Below, in pieces: positions 1-9,505 of a stretch of DNA of 64,000 nt (position 1 is the first letter of the stretch; each line of letters starts with the position of its first letter). Source of the DNA: Pseudomonas sp. IB20 (GTDB lineage: Bacteria > Pseudomonadota > Gammaproteobacteria > Pseudomonadales > Pseudomonadaceae). The DNA is taken from assembly GCF_009707325.1 (NCBI RefSeq), contig NZ_CP046103.1, forward strand, positions 434,001 to 498,000, read 5' to 3'. A model generated the notes under the pieces. That model saw nothing but the letters and a program-made list of their open reading frames with translations, made no database searches and had not been told where the DNA came from. The position numbers were made by a program, and so were the translations under genes.

Positions 1-1232
1 GCACAAATCTCCGACAACATCCGCAACCGCCGCTTGGGCTCGCTGACAAACGGGTTGCGCTCATCCCACGCATAGCCGGCGAGGATCGAGCTGATCATCC
101 GGCGAATCTCCGGCGAGCTGCTCGGGTGGAAAATCACATCCTGGAAGGTGCCGGCGTACCAGCCTTCGACGTAGCAACGGAAGGTATCGACGCCGCGCTT
201 CAACGGCTCGGCAAACTCGGTTTGCCAATCCACTGTTTCGCCCTTGAGTTGGCGATGCAGCAGCCCCGCGGCCATGCTTGCCGAGCGCATGGCGATGGTC
301 ACACCTGAAGAAAACACCGGGTCGAGGAATTCCGCCGCGTTGCCCAGCAGCGCAAAGCCCGGGCCGTGCAGGGTTTTGACGTTGGCGGAGTAGCCACCGA
401 TGGTGCGCGCGGGCGTGTCCCACACGGCGTTTTGCAGCACGCCGGCAAGGCTTGGGGTTTCTGCGATAAAGCCGCGCAGGCAGGCGTCGAGGTCGCTGTC
501 GCGGCCGTCGAAATGCTCCTTGGCCGCAACCACGCCCACCGAGCAGCGACCGTTGCTGAACGGGATGGTCCAGAACCAGATGTCGCGCTGGGTGGGGTGG
601 GTGGTGATCAGGATCTTGGTGCGGTCGAAGCCTGGGTGGTCGATGTGGTCTTCAACGTGGGTGAAAACCGCCTGACGCAGCGGGAAATTTGACGGTGCTT
701 CCAGGTCCAGCAGGCGCGGCAGCACGCGGCCGTAGCCGCTGGCGTCGAGCACGAACTTGGCCTTGAGGTGGTACTCGCTGCCATTCTCGCGGCGCACGTG
801 CAGGTAGCGGCTTTCGCCGGCGAAGTCCACGCCGACGATGGTTTCGCCGTAGCGAATGTCCACGCCTTGCACGGCGGCCTGGTCGGCCAGCAATTTGTCG
901 AATTCGCCGCGCTGCACCTGGAAGGTGGTGGGCTTGCCGTTGCTGAACGTGTCACCAAAATCAAACGCGCTGTAGCGCTCGCCCCAGGCAAACGCGGCGC
1001 CGGTTTTCAACTGAAAGCCTGCCGCCTGGACGGCCTCGAGCATGCCGGCTTCTTCGATAAAATCGATGCAGTGCGACAGCAGGCTTTCGCCAATCGAGAA
1101 ACGTGGGAAATGCTGACGCTCGATAATCAATACATCATGCCCGTTGCGCTTTAACAGCGCGGCAGCGATCGCACCGGACGGGCCGGCACCAATCACCACC
1201 ACCTGGCGACGTTCCATTTCAACTGTGGGCAC
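1..1232 (-). CDS. FAD-dependent oxidoreductase of the aryl polyene cluster (3' end outside window)
   Basis: A flavoprotein of the NAD(P)/FAD-dependent oxidoreductase (tryptophan-halogenase-like) superfamily, of the kind found in aryl polyene clusters. About 410 codons are visible and the frame is still open at position 1. The N-terminus has a Rossmann dinucleotide motif (VVVIGAGPSG, about residues 9-18), and a typical second flavin-contact segment NAAEFLDPVFSSGV lies near residue 300. I chose GTG at 1232 because AAGGAG sits 6 nt upstream; ATG at 1217 is the in-frame alternative. It follows the MMPL exporter by 33 bp and is probably the same transcript. The substrate cannot be read from the sequence; a role in tailoring or oxidising the polyene head group is inference. 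Confidence 0.8.
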   Translation of the reverse strand, partial: MPTVEMERRQVVVIGAGPSGAIAAALLKRNGHDVLIIERQHFPRFSIGESLLSHCIDFIEEAGMLEAVQAAGFQLKTGAAFAWGERYSAFDFGDTFSNGKPTTFQVQRGEFDKLLADQAAVQGVDIRYGETIVGVDFAGESRYLHVRRENGSEYHLKAKFVLDASGYGRVLPRLLDLEAPSNFPLRQAVFTHVEDHIDHPGFDRTKILITTHPTQRDIWFWTIPFSNGRCSVGVVAAKEHFDGRDSDLDACLRGFIAETPSLAGVLQNAVWDTPARTIGGYSANVKTLHGPGFALLGNAAEFLDPVFSSGVTIAMRSASMAAGLLHRQLKGETVDWQTEFAEPLKRGVDTFRCYVEGWYAGTFQDVIFHPSSSPEIRRMISSILAGYAWDERNPFVSEPKRRLRMLSEIC

Positions 1233-1265
1233 GATGGCTCCTTGCCATTTTGGCGGTAATCACAT

Positions 1266-3599
1266 TCATAAGGCGTGCTTCTGTTGGCCGGCCCAAGGCG
1301 CCAGCATAAAGCTGAACGCCAGGCCCAAACTGACCGACAGGCCGAAATTACTCACGGCCGGCGTACTCGACACTGCCAGCAGGCCAAACGACAACCAAGT
1401 CGTCAGCGCTGCCAGTAGCGTACCTAAAAGACTCACGGCAGGGCCGCCGATTTGCTCGCGCATCAAGATCGCGTAGTCGACGCTGATGGCCGTGACCAGC
1501 AGCAGGCCGAACAGGCTGAACAGGGTCAGCGGTTGGCCCAACCAACCCAGGCTGGCCAGGCTGCACAGCGCCGCGAGCAGCGGCAGTGCGACGATGCGCA
1601 AGGCGCCGCCGAAGCCGAACGGCAGGATCAGCAACAGCACGATCAGCACGCACGACATCAATTTCAATTCAGCGGCGCTGATCTGCGTGTCGGCGAACAC
1701 GCGGTTCAAGTCGCCCAGGCGATCGACCAATTGCACGCCGGGCAGGTCCAGCGCCTGCACCCGTAGCAACGCAGGGTTGTTTAAGCCTTGCAGGCTGACC
1801 ATCGCCGCCACGCCGCCGTTTACCGGGCCTAGCCACAATGTGCGCCAAGGCTCGGCCAACGGGCCTGCCAGCGCGGCATCGATGTCTTCGGTGGGCAGCG
1901 CTTGCAGCTGCGCGACTTCGGCTTGCAGCGCGCTGGCGGGCACGCCAAGGTCCAGCAGCGGCTGCCAGTGTTGCGGCAACTGGTTCAGCGCATCGCGCAG
2001 TTGTTGTTGCTCGGCGGGCAGGCTGACCAGTTGGTTGAGCGCCAGGTAGCCCTGCAACTTGTCCATATTCACCAGTTGGTCCAGGCGCTGGCCCAAGGCC
2101 GCCTGACGCTCCAGCAACTGCTGCTGATTGTCGGCCCGTACCAGGAAGAATTGGCTGGTGGGCTGGAACCCGGTGATGCGCGCCACGGCCTGGGCTTCCT
2201 GCAGCAAGTGCGGTGGGGCGCCGATCCATTGGCGGATATCGTTTTTGCTGTTCAGGTGCCACAGGCCACCGGCGCAAAACACCAGCACCAGCGCCAGCAG
2301 CACCGGGCTTGGTACGCGTTTGATCAAGGCTGCACGCAACAGCCACAGGCCTTCAGCGATGCGCAGCGGCCATTGCGCTGGGCGCAGCTCCACGCCTTTG
2401 AGCAGCGCGGGCAACAGGCACACGGCCGACAGGTAGGCGCCGACTAAACCGGCGGCGGAGAACACCGCGATTTGCGTCAGCGCCGGGAAGGGCGTCCAGG
2501 CCAGCGCCAAGTAGCCGATGCAACTGGTGGCCAGGCTCAGGCTCAGCCCTGGTAGCGTCAGGCGCAACGCCGGCCAACTGCGCCACGGCTGCAGGCTCCA
2601 GCTTTTGGACAGGTAGTGCAGCGGGTAATCCACCGCCACGCCGATCAGGCTGGAGCCCAGCACCACGGTCATCACATGCATATGGCCGAACAGCGCCACA
2701 CAGGCCACCGCGCCAAACAGCATGCCCACCAGCACCGGCACAAAGGCCAGCAGCACGCGCCAGCGGCGGAACGCCAACAACAGCAATAACAGAATGCCCA
2801 GGGTGGCGCCGCCGCCGACCCAGGTGATTTCGCGGGTCGCTTGTTGCTGACCATTGGCCGCGTAGAGCAGCCCGCTGGCGGCGAGCAATTGCGCGTCTTG
2901 TTCACTGGCCTGCGTGCGGCTGGCCTGGAGCAGATCCGCCACTTGCAGCGGCAGTTTCATATCGAAGGCATTGCCGGTGGTACGCGCGCGCAGCAGCACC
3001 CAGCTTTTGCCGTCGGCATCGGCGATCAACGCGCCGCTGCCGATATCCAGTTGCACCGAACCGTGCTGCGGCTGGCTGTTCTGGATACGTCCGGTGAGGC
3101 CCAGCCAGTCGTCCTGGCTTGGCACCAGGCTGAACCCGGTGAACGGGTCGAACAACGCTTGCACACGCTGCTGAATGAAGGCGTCGGGGTGCTCGATCAG
3201 TTGTTCGCGGTCTTTGGCTGAGAGCATCGCCAGTCGCCCGCGGAGCAGTTGCTCGCGCAACGCCGGCAGGTCGGCTTGCAGGTTCCACTGCACTTTTTCA
3301 AACAGCCCGCTGGCTTGCCAGCGCTCGCCCAATTGCTGCGCGACTGTCACGGCTTGTTGCCGATCGGCATGCCCGACCAACACCAGCATTTCGCGGTTCA
3401 GCGGTTCTTGCATGCGCTGTTCGGCTTTGAGCTCCAGTGCATCCGGCGTGCTGCCCGGCACCAGCTCCATCAGGTTGGCCGACAGCGGCGCACCCTGGCG
3501 CCACTGCCACCCGGCCAGGGCCAGTACAGCCACCAGCAGGATCAGGAACAGGCGCGGTAACAGGCGCTCACTGGGCAAAGTCGTGGCTCTCCGCTTCAC
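1266..3599 (-). CDS. MMPL/RND-family exporter of the aryl polyene cluster
   Basis: An inner-membrane exporter of 777 aa in the MMPL (RND superfamily) class. It has one N-terminal helix (about residues 12-30), a large periplasmic loop, a bundle of five to six helices (about 255-410), a second periplasmic loop and a second bundle (about 640-770). This is the usual duplicated RND topology. In aryl polyene clusters such a protein is thought to move the lipid-linked pigment across the inner membrane, with a LolA-like partner; here the lolA-like gene overlaps it by 32 bp upstream. GTG at 3599 is the longest start; TTG at 3578 is possible and would shorten the overlap. The substrate is inferred from context. 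Confidence 0.85.
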   Translation of the reverse strand: MKRRATTLPSERLLPRLFLILLVAVLALAGWQWRQGAPLSANLMELVPGSTPDALELKAEQRMQEPLNREMLVLVGHADRQQAVTVAQQLGERWQASGLFEKVQWNLQADLPALREQLLRGRLAMLSAKDREQLIEHPDAFIQQRVQALFDPFTGFSLVPSQDDWLGLTGRIQNSQPQHGSVQLDIGSGALIADADGKSWVLLRARTTGNAFDMKLPLQVADLLQASRTQASEQDAQLLAASGLLYAANGQQQATREITWVGGGATLGILLLLLLAFRRWRVLLAFVPVLVGMLFGAVACVALFGHMHVMTVVLGSSLIGVAVDYPLHYLSKSWSLQPWRSWPALRLTLPGLSLSLATSCIGYLALAWTPFPALTQIAVFSAAGLVGAYLSAVCLLPALLKGVELRPAQWPLRIAEGLWLLRAALIKRVPSPVLLALVLVFCAGGLWHLNSKNDIRQWIGAPPHLLQEAQAVARITGFQPTSQFFLVRADNQQQLLERQAALGQRLDQLVNMDKLQGYLALNQLVSLPAEQQQLRDALNQLPQHWQPLLDLGVPASALQAEVAQLQALPTEDIDAALAGPLAEPWRTLWLGPVNGGVAAMVSLQGLNNPALLRVQALDLPGVQLVDRLGDLNRVFADTQISAAELKLMSCVLIVLLLILPFGFGGALRIVALPLLAALCSLASLGWLGQPLTLFSLFGLLLVTAISVDYAILMREQIGGPAVSLLGTLLAALTTWLSFGLLAVSSTPAVSNFGLSVSLGLAFSFMLAPWAGQQKHAL

Positions 3600-4158
3600 T
3601 CAACGGTTGGCCGGCCGTGCTGTCCTGCATGCGCAGCACGGTGCTGTCGCCTTGGGTTTCCAGCAGTTGGATGGTTTGGACCAGCTCGCCGCCGTCGATA
3701 TTGATCTGGGTGAACACTTGCTTGAGCAGCAATGAGCGTGGGGTCAGCGTCAGCTTCCATTGCTTGGCCTCGCCTTGCAGTTGCAGGTCGAAGTCGCGCT
3801 GCAGGCCGCTGCTGTCGCCTTGGAGTACGGCGAGGAACAGACGGTTCTGCTCGGCACCGGCGCTCTTGTTCGGCAGCAGCTGCCAGCCGTTGGCGTCGCG
3901 GCGCGCGATGCCTTCGGTGCTGATGCGGTAGTCCTGTTGCAACGGCGTTTTCAACAGCCACAGCAGGCCGTGGTCTTTGGCGAGCACGAAGGTGCCTTTG
4001 CTGACCAAGGGTTGCGGCAGGGCGCGCAGGTGTTTTTCCTGGGTGAAGGTGCCGTGGATCACTGAGGGTTTAGCCAACTGGTCGCTCAGCTGTTGCAGGT
4101 CAAAAGCATGAGCGCTGAGGCTCAGCATCACGCTTGCAAACAGGATTAAAACTCTCAT
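3568..4158 (-). CDS. LolA-like outer membrane lipoprotein carrier of the aryl polyene cluster
   Basis: A periplasmic carrier of the LolA fold, 196 aa. It has a signal peptide (MRVLILFASVMLSLSAHA) followed by FDLQQLSDQLAKPSVIHGTF, the usual LolA-type N-terminal strand. In aryl polyene clusters this protein is thought to ferry the lipid-linked polyene to the outer membrane together with the MMPL exporter, whose gene overlaps its 3' end. The start at 4158 belongs to the downstream copy of a 79-bp tandem duplication (4100-4178 and 4182-4260). The upstream copy carries a second, identical start (4240) that soon goes out of frame, so only the 4158 start gives the full protein. The duplicated AAGG Shine-Dalgarno sits in front of both. 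Confidence 0.85.
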   Translation of the reverse strand: MRVLILFASVMLSLSAHAFDLQQLSDQLAKPSVIHGTFTQEKHLRALPQPLVSKGTFVLAKDHGLLWLLKTPLQQDYRISTEGIARRDANGWQLLPNKSAGAEQNRLFLAVLQGDSSGLQRDFDLQLQGEAKQWKLTLTPRSLLLKQVFTQINIDGGELVQTIQLLETQGDSTVLRMQDSTAGQPLSEAESHDFAQ

Positions 4159-4260
4159 GCCAAGGCCCTTTCGACGGCCGTTCAAAAGCATGAGCGCTGA
4201 GGCTCAGCATCACGCTTGCAAACAGGATTAAAACTCTCATGCCAAGGCCCTTTCGACGGC
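4100..4260. repeat. Tandem duplication (79-bp units, 82-bp period) over the lolA start
   Basis: Two identical 79-bp units, 4100-4178 and 4182-4260, are separated by 3 bp. Each holds the last codons of the thioesterase gene, its stop, the overlapping ATG and the LolA signal-peptide codons. The 82-bp period is not a multiple of three. The first ATG met by the ribosome (4240) therefore reads the signal peptide, then 27 out-of-frame residues, and stops at 4100 inside the true lolA gene. No gap or low-complexity run explains it, so it is either a recent slippage or recombination event or an assembly error. Confidence 0.95.
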
Positions 4261-4662
4261 GTCGGTGAATATTTTCGGCGAGGCTAGCTGCATTTCGCGG
4301 CTGGCAATCTCTACCGCCACTTGCACGGTGCTGGCGCGGGTCAGGCGTTCGCCGCTGGCCAGATCAGTGATCAGGTAATTCACCTTCAAACGGTTCTCCC
4401 ATTCCACCAGGCTGGCGCGCACATTGATCGTTTGGCCAAAGGTGGCGCCGCGCACGTAGCGCAGCTGCATGTCGATCACCGGCCAGGCGTAGCCGGATTC
4501 GAGCATCGCGGTGTAGTTATGGCCGAGCTTGTCCAGCAGCGCGCAGCGCGCCACTTCCAGGTACTTCACGTAATGCCCGTGCCACACCACGTTCATGGTG
4601 TCGATGTCGAAAAACGGCACGCGGATTTCAGTGTCGCAATGCAACACGCCTTGGCTACGCAT
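4237..4662 (-). CDS. Acyl-CoA/ACP thioesterase, 4HBT hot-dog family (aryl polyene cluster)
   Basis: A 141-aa single hot-dog thioesterase of the YbgC/4HBT type. The motif DIDTMNVVWHGHYVKYLEVAR (about residues 18-38) contains the Asp and the GHYVKYLE helix typical of this family. In aryl polyene clusters it presumably releases or edits acyl chains on the ACP. The start at 4662 was chosen for the GGAGG 4 nt upstream and an 8-bp overlap with the ammonia-lyase stop. Its TGA originally overlapped the ATG of lolA (ATGA); because of the 82-bp-period duplication downstream, that coupled ATG now opens only a short decoy frame. Its exact substrate is unknown. Confidence 0.8.
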   Translation of the reverse strand: MRSQGVLHCDTEIRVPFFDIDTMNVVWHGHYVKYLEVARCALLDKLGHNYTAMLESGYAWPVIDMQLRYVRGATFGQTINVRASLVEWENRLKVNYLITDLASGERLTRASTVQVAVEIASREMQLASPKIFTDAVERALA

Positions 4663-6196
4663 GCAGCCTCCAGTGTTGCTCGGCGATACGCTTGAGGCAC
4701 AGGCGCAGTTCGCCTTCCAGCGCACGGTCTTCGATGACCGGCGGGAAGTCTTTGGCGAGTGCTTCATGCATGGCTGCCAAGGCCGGCGGCAGTGGCCGCG
4801 CATCCTCAGCCTGGGCACGCAGCCACACACCTTGGTTGGCCGCGAGCAGGGTGGCGGCGGCCACCTGTTCGGTCAGCTCCAGCACGCGGATGGCATCGCG
4901 GGCGGCGATGGTGCCCATGCTCACTTTGTCCTGGTTATGGCACTCGGTGGAGCGCGAGAACACGCTGGCCGGCATGGTGTTTTTCAGCGCTTCGGCGGTC
5001 CAGGCACTGGTGCCGATCTGCACGGCCTTGAAGCCGTGGTTGATCATCGCGCGGTCGGCCGGCGCGCCGGACAGGTTGCTCGGCAAGCCGTGGTTGTAAC
5101 GCACATCCACCAGCAGTGCGAGCTGGCGGTCGAGCAGGTCGGCGACGTTGGCCACCAAGGTCTTGAGGCTGTCCATCGCGAAGGCGATGTGCCCGCCGTA
5201 GAAGTGCCCGCCGTGCAGTACGCGTTCTTCTTCGGCGTCGATAATCGGGTTGTCGTTGGCGCTGTTCAGTTCGATCTCGATAAATGAGCGCAGCCAGTTC
5301 AGGCTGTCGGCCAGCACGCCGAGCACGTGGGGCGCACAGCGCAGCGAGTAGCGATCCTGCAGGCGGTGCAGCGGTGCGGTTGGCGCATCAATCGCCAGGT
5401 CTTTGCGCAGCCACGCGGCGACTTGCATCTGCCCCGGGTGCGGCTTGGCGGCGAACAGGCGCTCGTCAAAGTGTTCCGGGTTGCCTTGCAGCGCCACCAC
5501 GTTCAGCGCGGTGATGCGCGTGGCCAGTTGCAGCAGGTAGTCGGCGCGGGCGAAGGCCAGGCAGGCGAGGCCGGTCATCACGGCGGTACCGTTCATCAAG
5601 GCCAGGGCTTCTTTGGGGCGTAGCACCAGCGGCTCCCAGCCGAGTTCGCGGTGCACATCGGCGGCCTGGCGACGTTCGCCACCGAACATCACTTCGCGCT
5701 CGCCGGACAAGGTCGCGGCCACGTAGGACAGCGGCGTCAAATCCCCGCTGGCGCCCACCGAGCCTTCTTCCGGGATCAGCGGCAGCACGTCGTGCGCCAG
5801 GAATGCGTGCAGACGCTCCAGCAACTCCACACGCACCCCGGAAACGCCGTGGCACAACGACTGCAAGCGCGCCGCCAGCACCGCGCGGGTGGCTTGTGCG
5901 TCGAGCAACTTGCCCAGGCCGCAGCCGTGGAAGGTGTACAGGTGACGTGGCAACGCCTCGACGTGCTGCAACGGCACCGCCACCACGCACGAGTCGCCGT
6001 AGCCGGTGGTCACGCCGTAGATCACGCCTTCCTTGTCCAGCAGCGAGTCGAGGAACTGCGCGCCTTTGGCAATGCGCTGGCGATACGCCGCGTCGCCCTG
6101 CAACTGCGTGGGCGCCTGACGGTTGGCCAAGGCCAGCACGTATTCAATGCGCAAAGCGCGTTCGCCAAAGGTTACCGGCTCAAGATGCGTCGTCAT
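4655..6196 (-). CDS. Aromatic amino acid ammonia-lyase (HAL/PAL/TAL family)
   Basis: A cytoplasmic MIO-dependent ammonia-lyase of 513 aa, the usual length for bacterial HAL/TAL. The cofactor-forming triad Ala-Ser-Gly is at residues 149-151 inside GSVGASGDLTPLSYV. The active-site loop YGVTTGYG starts at Tyr60. At the position that decides substrate choice, this protein reads Phe89-His90 (TFHGCGLG), where true histidine lyases have Ser-His. It is therefore probably not HutH; tyrosine or phenylalanine deamination to an aryl acrylate, feeding an aryl polyene starter unit, is the likely role (inference). It sits in the middle of the cluster, overlapping both neighbours, and no hut genes are nearby. 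Confidence 0.85.
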   Translation of the reverse strand: MTTHLEPVTFGERALRIEYVLALANRQAPTQLQGDAAYRQRIAKGAQFLDSLLDKEGVIYGVTTGYGDSCVVAVPLQHVEALPRHLYTFHGCGLGKLLDAQATRAVLAARLQSLCHGVSGVRVELLERLHAFLAHDVLPLIPEEGSVGASGDLTPLSYVAATLSGEREVMFGGERRQAADVHRELGWEPLVLRPKEALALMNGTAVMTGLACLAFARADYLLQLATRITALNVVALQGNPEHFDERLFAAKPHPGQMQVAAWLRKDLAIDAPTAPLHRLQDRYSLRCAPHVLGVLADSLNWLRSFIEIELNSANDNPIIDAEEERVLHGGHFYGGHIAFAMDSLKTLVANVADLLDRQLALLVDVRYNHGLPSNLSGAPADRAMINHGFKAVQIGTSAWTAEALKNTMPASVFSRSTECHNQDKVSMGTIAARDAIRVLELTEQVAAATLLAANQGVWLRAQAEDARPLPPALAAMHEALAKDFPPVIEDRALEGELRLCLKRIAEQHWRLHA

Positions 6197-7115
6197 CGGT
6201 CTTCCAGAAAGGGTAAAAGTTGAACCATTGTTGGGGCGCTTCCAGGCAGAACTGGCCCAGGCGTGCGGCGTAGCGCGCGGTCCACAGGGCGATGACCTGC
6301 TCGCGGGTGCTGCGCTTCCATTCGATCAATTGCGCGAAGGGCTCGATGGTCAAGCGATAGCGGCCCTGGTGTTTCAGGCACATCAGCAGGTTCACCGGGC
6401 ATTTGAGCAGCCCGGCCAGCAGCCACGGGCCTTGGGGGAATGCTGCGTCAAAACCGAGGAAATCCACACGCACCTTGCGCCCGCCGTGCAGGGGTACGCG
6501 GTCGCCGGCAATTGCCAGCCATTCGCCGTCGTCCAGGCGCTGGCTGAGCAGCAGCATGGTCGCCGGGTCCAGTTCGCTGACTTGGATCAGGCGCAAATGG
6601 GTGGCCCCGGCTTCGCCCAGCAGGCGGTTGAAACGCTCGGCGTGCTTGGTGTGCACCAGCACGTTCATGGTGACTTGTTCACCCATTTCGGCCAGCGCGC
6701 GGCACACTTCAAGGTTGCCCAAATGCGCGCCGACCAGCATCTGCCCGCGTTCACCGCGCAGTTGCCCGCGCAATTGCGCCGGGTCGTTGATTTCGATCTG
6801 TTCCAGGTGCAGCTTGCCGTTCCACACGTCGAGCTTGTCGAGCAATGAGTCGGCAAACGCCATGAACTGGCCGAAGACTTTTTTATGCGTAGGCCGCAGC
6901 TCATCGCGCCCGCTCCAGTCGGCCAGGCGCTGCTGGTATTCCCAGGCGCTGTGGCGTGCTGTGCGGCCGAACAGGAAAAAGTACAGCACGATGCCGTACA
7001 GCAACGGGCTCAGCAGGCGGCGGCCAAGGACTTTAGCGGCGACGGCGGTGAGTTTCATCAGCCAGAAACTGCCGCGTTCTTCGCGGTCGGCCCAGTGCTT
7101 GGTGTTGTCGCTCAT
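6180..7115 (-). CDS. LpxL/HtrB-like lysophospholipid acyltransferase (aryl polyene cluster)
   Basis: A 311-aa membrane-associated acyltransferase of the LpxL/HtrB (lipid A biosynthesis acyltransferase) superfamily. The HX4E-type catalytic motif is seen as AHLGNLEV near residue 132. A hydrophobic segment LLSPLLYGIVLYFFLFG (about residues 31-47) would anchor it to the inner membrane. In aryl polyene clusters such enzymes are thought to help attach the polyene or a fatty acid to the glycolipid carrier. The start at 7115 makes an ATGA overlap with the upstream fusion gene, and the 3' end overlaps the ammonia-lyase by 17 bp. The acceptor lipid is not known from sequence. Confidence 0.82.
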   Translation of the reverse strand: MSDNTKHWADREERGSFWLMKLTAVAAKVLGRRLLSPLLYGIVLYFFLFGRTARHSAWEYQQRLADWSGRDELRPTHKKVFGQFMAFADSLLDKLDVWNGKLHLEQIEINDPAQLRGQLRGERGQMLVGAHLGNLEVCRALAEMGEQVTMNVLVHTKHAERFNRLLGEAGATHLRLIQVSELDPATMLLLSQRLDDGEWLAIAGDRVPLHGGRKVRVDFLGFDAAFPQGPWLLAGLLKCPVNLLMCLKHQGRYRLTIEPFAQLIEWKRSTREQVIALWTARYAARLGQFCLEAPQQWFNFYPFWKTDDDAS

Positions 7116-9505
7116 GCCTGCCACCGTCGCCACAGGATCATCGGCGCACGCACCAGCATGCCGAAGAACAACCGCGTGTGCATGGCCGAGATGCGCACGT
7201 TGTCGCGCAGCAGGCGGAAGTGCGACACGCCGTCGGCGGGGTAGTGCACCTTGGTCGGCAGCCAGCGCATTGGCTGGTTACGCCAAGCCAGGCGCACCAG
7301 GATGTCGGAGTCGAAATCCATGCGCGTGCCGATGTAGGCCGAGTCCATCAGGGCCAGCGTAGGCGCCAGCGGGTACACGCGAAAGCCGCACATCGAGTCG
7401 CGAATCTGCAGCGACAGGGTGTTGATCCACACCCACACGTGGGTCAGGTAGCGTGCGTAGAGGCGGCCCTTGGGCACGCTGTCGTCGTATTCGGGGTAGC
7501 CGCAGATTACGGCGTCGGGGTGCCTGCGTGAGGTATCGAGGAAACTCTCGACTTCGCGCAGGTCGTGCTGGCCGTCGGCGTCTACTTGCAGGGCATGCGT
7601 GAAGCCCAGGCGCGCGGCTTCGCGGAAACCGGCCATCACTGCGCCGCCTTTGCCTTGGTTGTTGGGCAAGGTCAGCAGGGTGACGTTTTCGAGTGTGGCC
7701 AATTGCGCCAAGACCGCCGCGCAGGCCGGGCTGCTGCCGTCGTCGACCAACAGGCACGGCAGGCCGCTGTTCAGCAGGCTGTGGACCACGGCGGGTACGG
7801 CGGCTTCATGGTTGTAGACCGGGATCAGGGCGCAGTTATGCATGGCGTTTACCAGTTGGATCCGGCCGCTGGAGCAGGCCGCGACGCCGTTGCGGTAGGC
7901 GAAGTACAGCTTGGCGCGTTCCTGGTCGAAGCGCAGGTGCAGTTCAACGTGGTCGCCGGGGCGTACCAGTTGCTGGAACTTGAGCACTTCCATGCCGGCA
8001 AAGGTTGTGGGCAAATCCAGCAACTGCTGGCCGAGGTTGAAGGCCCATTCCACCTGCACCACACCTGGCAAAACCGGCGTGACCGGGAAGTGGCCGCTGA
8101 AGTAGGCCAGGTCCGGCGGGATGCTCAGTTGCACGGTCCATTCACCGTTGGCTTCGACTTGCTCCAGCACTTCGGGCGCTTTTGGCCGTGGTGCGAGCAG
8201 CAGCGCCGCCACATCCGCCTGGGGCAGTTTGCCTTGAGCATTCAGTGGCAACTGGCGCAGCAACCGCCAGCGACGTGGCAGGGCCAGTGCTTCGCAGTGT
8301 TGGCTCAGGTGCTGGCGTAAGGTTTGGGTGACGGTGCGGCGGCCCTGATTGCGCAGCGCATGCAGGCCATCGGCGCTCAGCACCACCAGCGCGCCGAGGG
8401 AGGCGCGGTTTTCCTGCACCACGCCCAGGCGGGTTTCGGCGACCCAGGCGTGGGCCATCAGCGCCTGCTCCAACATGGGCAGGGAGATGCGTTTTTCTTC
8501 CAGCTTGACGATGCGGTCCAGGCGGCCCAGCAGCTCAAAGCGGCCATCGGAATGAATGCGGGCGGCGTCGGCGGTCTGTTCGATATGCCCCTCGGGCAGG
8601 TAAGGCGACGCAATGCGCAGGGCGCCGTCGGCATCCTGGCTCAGCGCTACGTCGGCGAACGGCTGCCACGGCTGCGCGCCTTGGCGCCAGGCGATGCCGC
8701 CGGTTTCCGAGCTACCGAGGATTTCCGTCGGCCATTGCTGCAAACGGTCATAAAGGCTGCCGGCGGCCTCGATGGGCAACGCGCCACCGGAGGAAAACAC
8801 CCGTGCCACCTGGCTCAGCGCGGGCCAGTCGAGGTTGTCGCCCATGCGCTTGAGCAGCGCGGGGCTGGCGACCCAGGCGAATTGTGGGTGTTCGCGGCTA
8901 GCGCGCTGCATGTCTTCGGGGAAGGCCAGTTGTTTGCGCACAAAGGTGCGACCGGCGCACAACGGCCACAACACCCGGAACAACAAACCGTAGATGTGTT
9001 GGGTGGCAACGCTGCCGATGATGCACGCGTCTTTAAGGTCCGCACCCCACAGGGTTTCCAGCGCCTGAACTTCGTTAGCCAGTTGGCGCAGGGTCTTGTC
9101 GATGCGCTTGGGTTCGCCACTGGAGCCGGAGGTACACAGGCTCAGTTGGCAGGTATCCAGGTCGAGTGCGGCGGCGCTCAACGGCGGCTGATACAGCGCG
9201 TCAAGATCGGCGGCCTCAATCAGCCAGGCATCCACGGCGTCGTCCCAGCGCTGGCGCGTTTGGGGCTGCAGGTCGGCGGGCAGCAACACGCTGGCGCCGG
9301 CACGCCAGGCGCCGAGCAGGGCAATCGCCAGCAGGCCTGCGTCTTCCAGGTGCACGGCCAGACGCTGGATACCGCGCGCCTGCAAGCCTGCCGCCAGGCT
9401 CAGGGATTGCGCCCACAGCTGGGCGTGATTCATCGCAGGTTCGGTGGTGACCAAACGCTGTTCCAGCGGCTCAAGCAGCAGGTGCTCAAGTTTCAACCCA
9501 TTCAT
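7112..9505 (-). CDS. Three-domain fusion: AMP-ligase, ApeI-like hot-dog dehydratase and GT2 glycosyltransferase
   Basis: A single 797-aa frame joins three activities usually met as separate aryl polyene proteins. Residues 1 to about 450 are an acyl-ACP/CoA synthetase, with P-loop [12 protein letters not shown] and the SSETGG motif. Residues about 465-553 are a FabZ/ApeI-like hot-dog domain with [14 protein letters not shown], where His is the likely catalytic residue. Residues 555-797 are a family 2 glycosyltransferase with VDDGSS and the metal-binding DADGQHD. The GT2 part begins [17 protein letters not shown]; its Met (7843) looks like an ancestral start, but no stop precedes it. The start at 9505 overlaps the upstream TGA (ATGA). 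The fusion links starter loading, dehydration and glycosylation on one polypeptide, unless internal initiation occurs. Confidence 0.85.
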   Translation of the reverse strand: MNGLKLEHLLLEPLEQRLVTTEPAMNHAQLWAQSLSLAAGLQARGIQRLAVHLEDAGLLAIALLGAWRAGASVLLPADLQPQTRQRWDDAVDAWLIEAADLDALYQPPLSAAALDLDTCQLSLCTSGSSGEPKRIDKTLRQLANEVQALETLWGADLKDACIIGSVATQHIYGLLFRVLWPLCAGRTFVRKQLAFPEDMQRASREHPQFAWVASPALLKRMGDNLDWPALSQVARVFSSGGALPIEAAGSLYDRLQQWPTEILGSSETGGIAWRQGAQPWQPFADVALSQDADGALRIASPYLPEGHIEQTADAARIHSDGRFELLGRLDRIVKLEEKRISLPMLEQALMAHAWVAETRLGVVQENRASLGALVVLSADGLHALRNQGRRTVTQTLRQHLSQHCEALALPRRWRLLRQLPLNAQGKLPQADVAALLLAPRPKAPEVLEQVEANGEWTVQLSIPPDLAYFSGHFPVTPVLPGVVQVEWAFNLGQQLLDLPTTFAGMEVLKFQQLVRPGDHVELHLRFDQERAKLYFAYRNGVAACSSGRIQLVNAMHNCALIPVYNHEAAVPAVVHSLLNSGLPCLLVDDGSSPACAAVLAQLATLENVTLLTLPNNQGKGGAVMAGFREAARLGFTHALQVDADGQHDLREVESFLDTSRRHPDAVICGYPEYDDSVPKGRLYARYLTHVWVWINTLSLQIRDSMCGFRVYPLAPTLALMDSAYIGTRMDFDSDILVRLAWRNQPMRWLPTKVHYPADGVSHFRLLRDNVRISAMHTRLFFGMLVRAPMILWRRWQA

